From Phycisphaerales bacterium (GTDB taxonomy: Bacteria; Planctomycetota; Phycisphaerae; Phycisphaerales; SM1A02): a stretch of 64,000 nt of DNA. The stretch covers positions 248,001 through 312,000 of the forward strand of contig JAQWTL010000020.1 of assembly GCA_029242715.1 (NCBI GenBank), read 5' to 3'. The stretch's first letter is position 1; every line of letters starts with the position of its first letter. Below are positions 62,601 through 64,000 of the stretch, one piece after another. The notes under the pieces were generated by a model. It searched no databases and was not told the origin of the DNA. It saw only the letters and a list, made by a program, of their open reading frames with translations. The position numbers and the translations under genes are program-made.

Positions 62601-64000
62601 CACTTTCGCCTCCTTCAGGCTTCAAGAGCGGGAACAGAATGACATCCCGGATGCTTGTGCAACCAGTCATCAACATGACAACTCTGTCAATGCCGACACC
62701 AAGACCACCTGCCGGCGGCATGCCGACTCGGAGGGCATTGATGAAATCCTCATCAAGCGACCGGAACGTGCTGGCCTCATCATCGGAACCATCCAATTGC
62801 TCAGTAAATCGTGCGAGCTGGATATCCGGATCATTGAGTTCCGTGTAGCCGTTGCTCAACTCCATTCCGCCGATGAACAGTTCCCCACGCAACGCAAGTT
62901 CAGGATCTTCAGGATCGGGTCGAGTCAATGGAGAAAGCTCAGCAGGAAAATGGGTGACGAACGTGGGTCGTGCAGGATCAATCGCTGGCTCGCCATGAGC
63001 CTCGAACAGGGCATCAACCAGCAACCAGTGATCCTGCTTCTCCACATCCTGAATTCCCGCAGCCACCGCCGCTGCTTTCACGCCTTCACGATCCGTCATT
63101 TCAAGGCCGGTTCCCTGCCGGAAAAGATCTCCGTAACGAACCCGTTCAAAGGGACGGCCATAGTCAATCTCGAGATCACCCCAGGCAACAACGGTGCCAC
63201 CTGAAGGCGTCACCTCTTGTGCGAGTGTCTTGAAGAGATCCTCCTGGAGTTCCATTACACCCTCGAGATCACTGAAGGCCTCGTAGAGTTCCATCATCGT
63301 GAACTCGGGATTGTGCTGACGATCGATTCCCTCGTTTCGGAAATTGCGATTGATCTCATAGACGCGTCGCATGCCGCCGACGAGAAGCCGCTTGAGATAC
63401 AGCTCTGGAGCGATACGCATGTACAGATCGATGTCCAGAGCGTTGTGATGCGTCATGAACGGACGAGCCGCCGCTCCTCCCGCCAGTGGTTGCATCATGG
63501 GCGTCTCGACCTCGATGAAACCCCGGCCATCCATGAACTGTCGAATAACAGACAACACCTTTGAACGCCTGCAGAAGATCTCCATCACTTCCGGGTTCAT
63601 GTACATGTCCACGTATCGCTGCCGATACCTGGTCTCGACATCAGTCAGGCCGTGATACTTTTCCGGTGGCGGAACCAGCGATTTGCAATGAAGTTCAAAG
63701 CGATCCGCCCAAATGCAGATCTCGCCACGCTTCGTTCGGCCGATGGGGCCTTCAGCCACCACGATGTCTCCGTAGTCAAGCTTGGAAGCAACCTTGAACT
63801 CGGTTGCGTCAACAGCCTTCTTGGAAACACTGACCTGAAGATCACCCGAATCATCCCGGAGTACGGCAAACACAAGTTTGCCCATTGCCCGGTGCTGGAC
63901 ACAGCGACCAGCAACACGTGCACGTGGTCTGGGGTCCTCCGGTACAGAATCTTCCTCAGCAGCTTCACTGCGTTCCTGCCACAGATCATCCGCTGACTCG
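62587..64000 (-). CDS. lysS: Class II lysyl-tRNA synthetase, 5' end beyond the window
   Basis: The open frame continues to the window edge; the first part that I read by hand is ESADDLWQERSEAAEED, followed by RVAGRCVQHRAMGKLVFAVL, which is the OB-fold anticodon-binding domain. Motif 1, the RQRYVDMYMN segment, motif 2 (INRNFRNEGIDRQHNPEFTM) and motif 3 (GMPPAGGLGVGIDRVVMLMT) are all typical of LysS. Only about 40 N-terminal residues should be missing. Confidence 0.95.
   Translation of the reverse strand, partial: ESADDLWQERSEAAEEDSVPEDPRPRARVAGRCVQHRAMGKLVFAVLRDDSGDLQVSVSKKAVDATEFKVASKLDYGDIVVAEGPIGRTKRGEICIWADRFELHCKSLVPPPEKYHGLTDVETRYRQRYVDMYMNPEVMEIFCRRSKVLSVIRQFMDGRGFIEVETPMMQPLAGGAAARPFMTHHNALDIDLYMRIAPELYLKRLLVGGMRRVYEINRNFRNEGIDRQHNPEFTMMELYEAFSDLEGVMELQEDLFKTLAQEVTPSGGTVVAWGDLEIDYGRPFERVRYGDLFRQGTGLEMTDREGVKAAAVAAGIQDVEKQDHWLLVDALFEAHGEPAIDPARPTFVTHFPAELSPLTRPDPEDPELALRGELFIGGMELSNGYTELNDPDIQLARFTEQLDGSDDEASTFRSLDEDFINALRVGMPPAGGLGVGIDRVVMLMTGCTSIRDVILFPLLKPEGGESDDAN

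Overview
The window looks like a piece of chromosome from a free-living, flagellated member of the Planctomycetota, most like the Phycisphaerae. This is an inference from gene content, not from a database search. Base composition is moderately GC-rich. Gene order combines a didermal cell plan (a porin-like barrel, a lipoprotein, many signal peptides) with an S10-spc-alpha ribosomal supercluster that has lost several usual members, a full early flagellar operon, and many secreted proteins of no obvious family. Genes are tightly packed, and stop/start overlaps of the ATGA or TGATG type are frequent. I found no insertion sequence, prophage, CRISPR array, tRNA or rRNA.

Layout. 1-3482 (minus): a porin-like protein, a lipid- or periplasm-facing FMN-bind-like protein and a two-membrane-segment PAS sensor cut by the window edge. 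3712-7525 (plus): mutS followed by two tandem thioredoxin-fold proteins. 7639-10863 (minus): a secretin-domain-like exported protein, obg, rpmA and an exported hypothetical protein. 10957-16564 (plus): an acetyltransferase, a 450-base gap with DnaA-box-like repeats, dnaA, a HEAT-like protein, and a DegT-family protein whose PLP lysine is replaced by serine. 16561-32746 (minus): a flagellar operon read as TPR protein, FlgN-like, histidine kinase, sigma-54 activator, flgB, flgC, fliE, fliF, fliG, fliH, fliI, fliJ, motE-like, fliK, flgD, flgE. 32918-35806 (minus): an RDD membrane protein, a lipoprotein and a small conserved protein. 35910-37794 (plus): diadenylate cyclase cdaA with its partner ybbR/cdaR. 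37828-40913 (minus): tyrS, a membrane protein and pheS. 41043-55391 (minus): S10 to L17 ribosomal genes with secY, infA and rpoA. 55606-57042 (plus): a hypothetical protein. 57065-64000 (minus): a BshC-like protein, a GT2 glycosyltransferase, a YhaM-type nuclease, the ADP/ATP-dependent NAD(P)HX dehydratase, a transglutaminase-like protein and lysS (cut by the window edge).

How the parts fit together. The flagellar block carries its own two-component regulator beside the hook-basal-body genes, and a GG-N10-GC element sits just upstream of flgB, so the regulator probably switches on the operon with sigma-54. The ribosomal block starts from a strong sigma-70-type promoter near 55500 and ends in an inverted repeat after rplQ. 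It lacks rpsD, rpmD, adk and map. Two of its small proteins (S14, L36) have lost zinc cysteines, and two (S5, L17) have acidic C-terminal tails. The most interesting oddities are the lysine-less DegT protein, the altered DGA motif in CdaA, the isolated dnaA with an inverted pair of DnaA-like boxes, the Asp-rich tail on FlgD, and the BshC-like protein.
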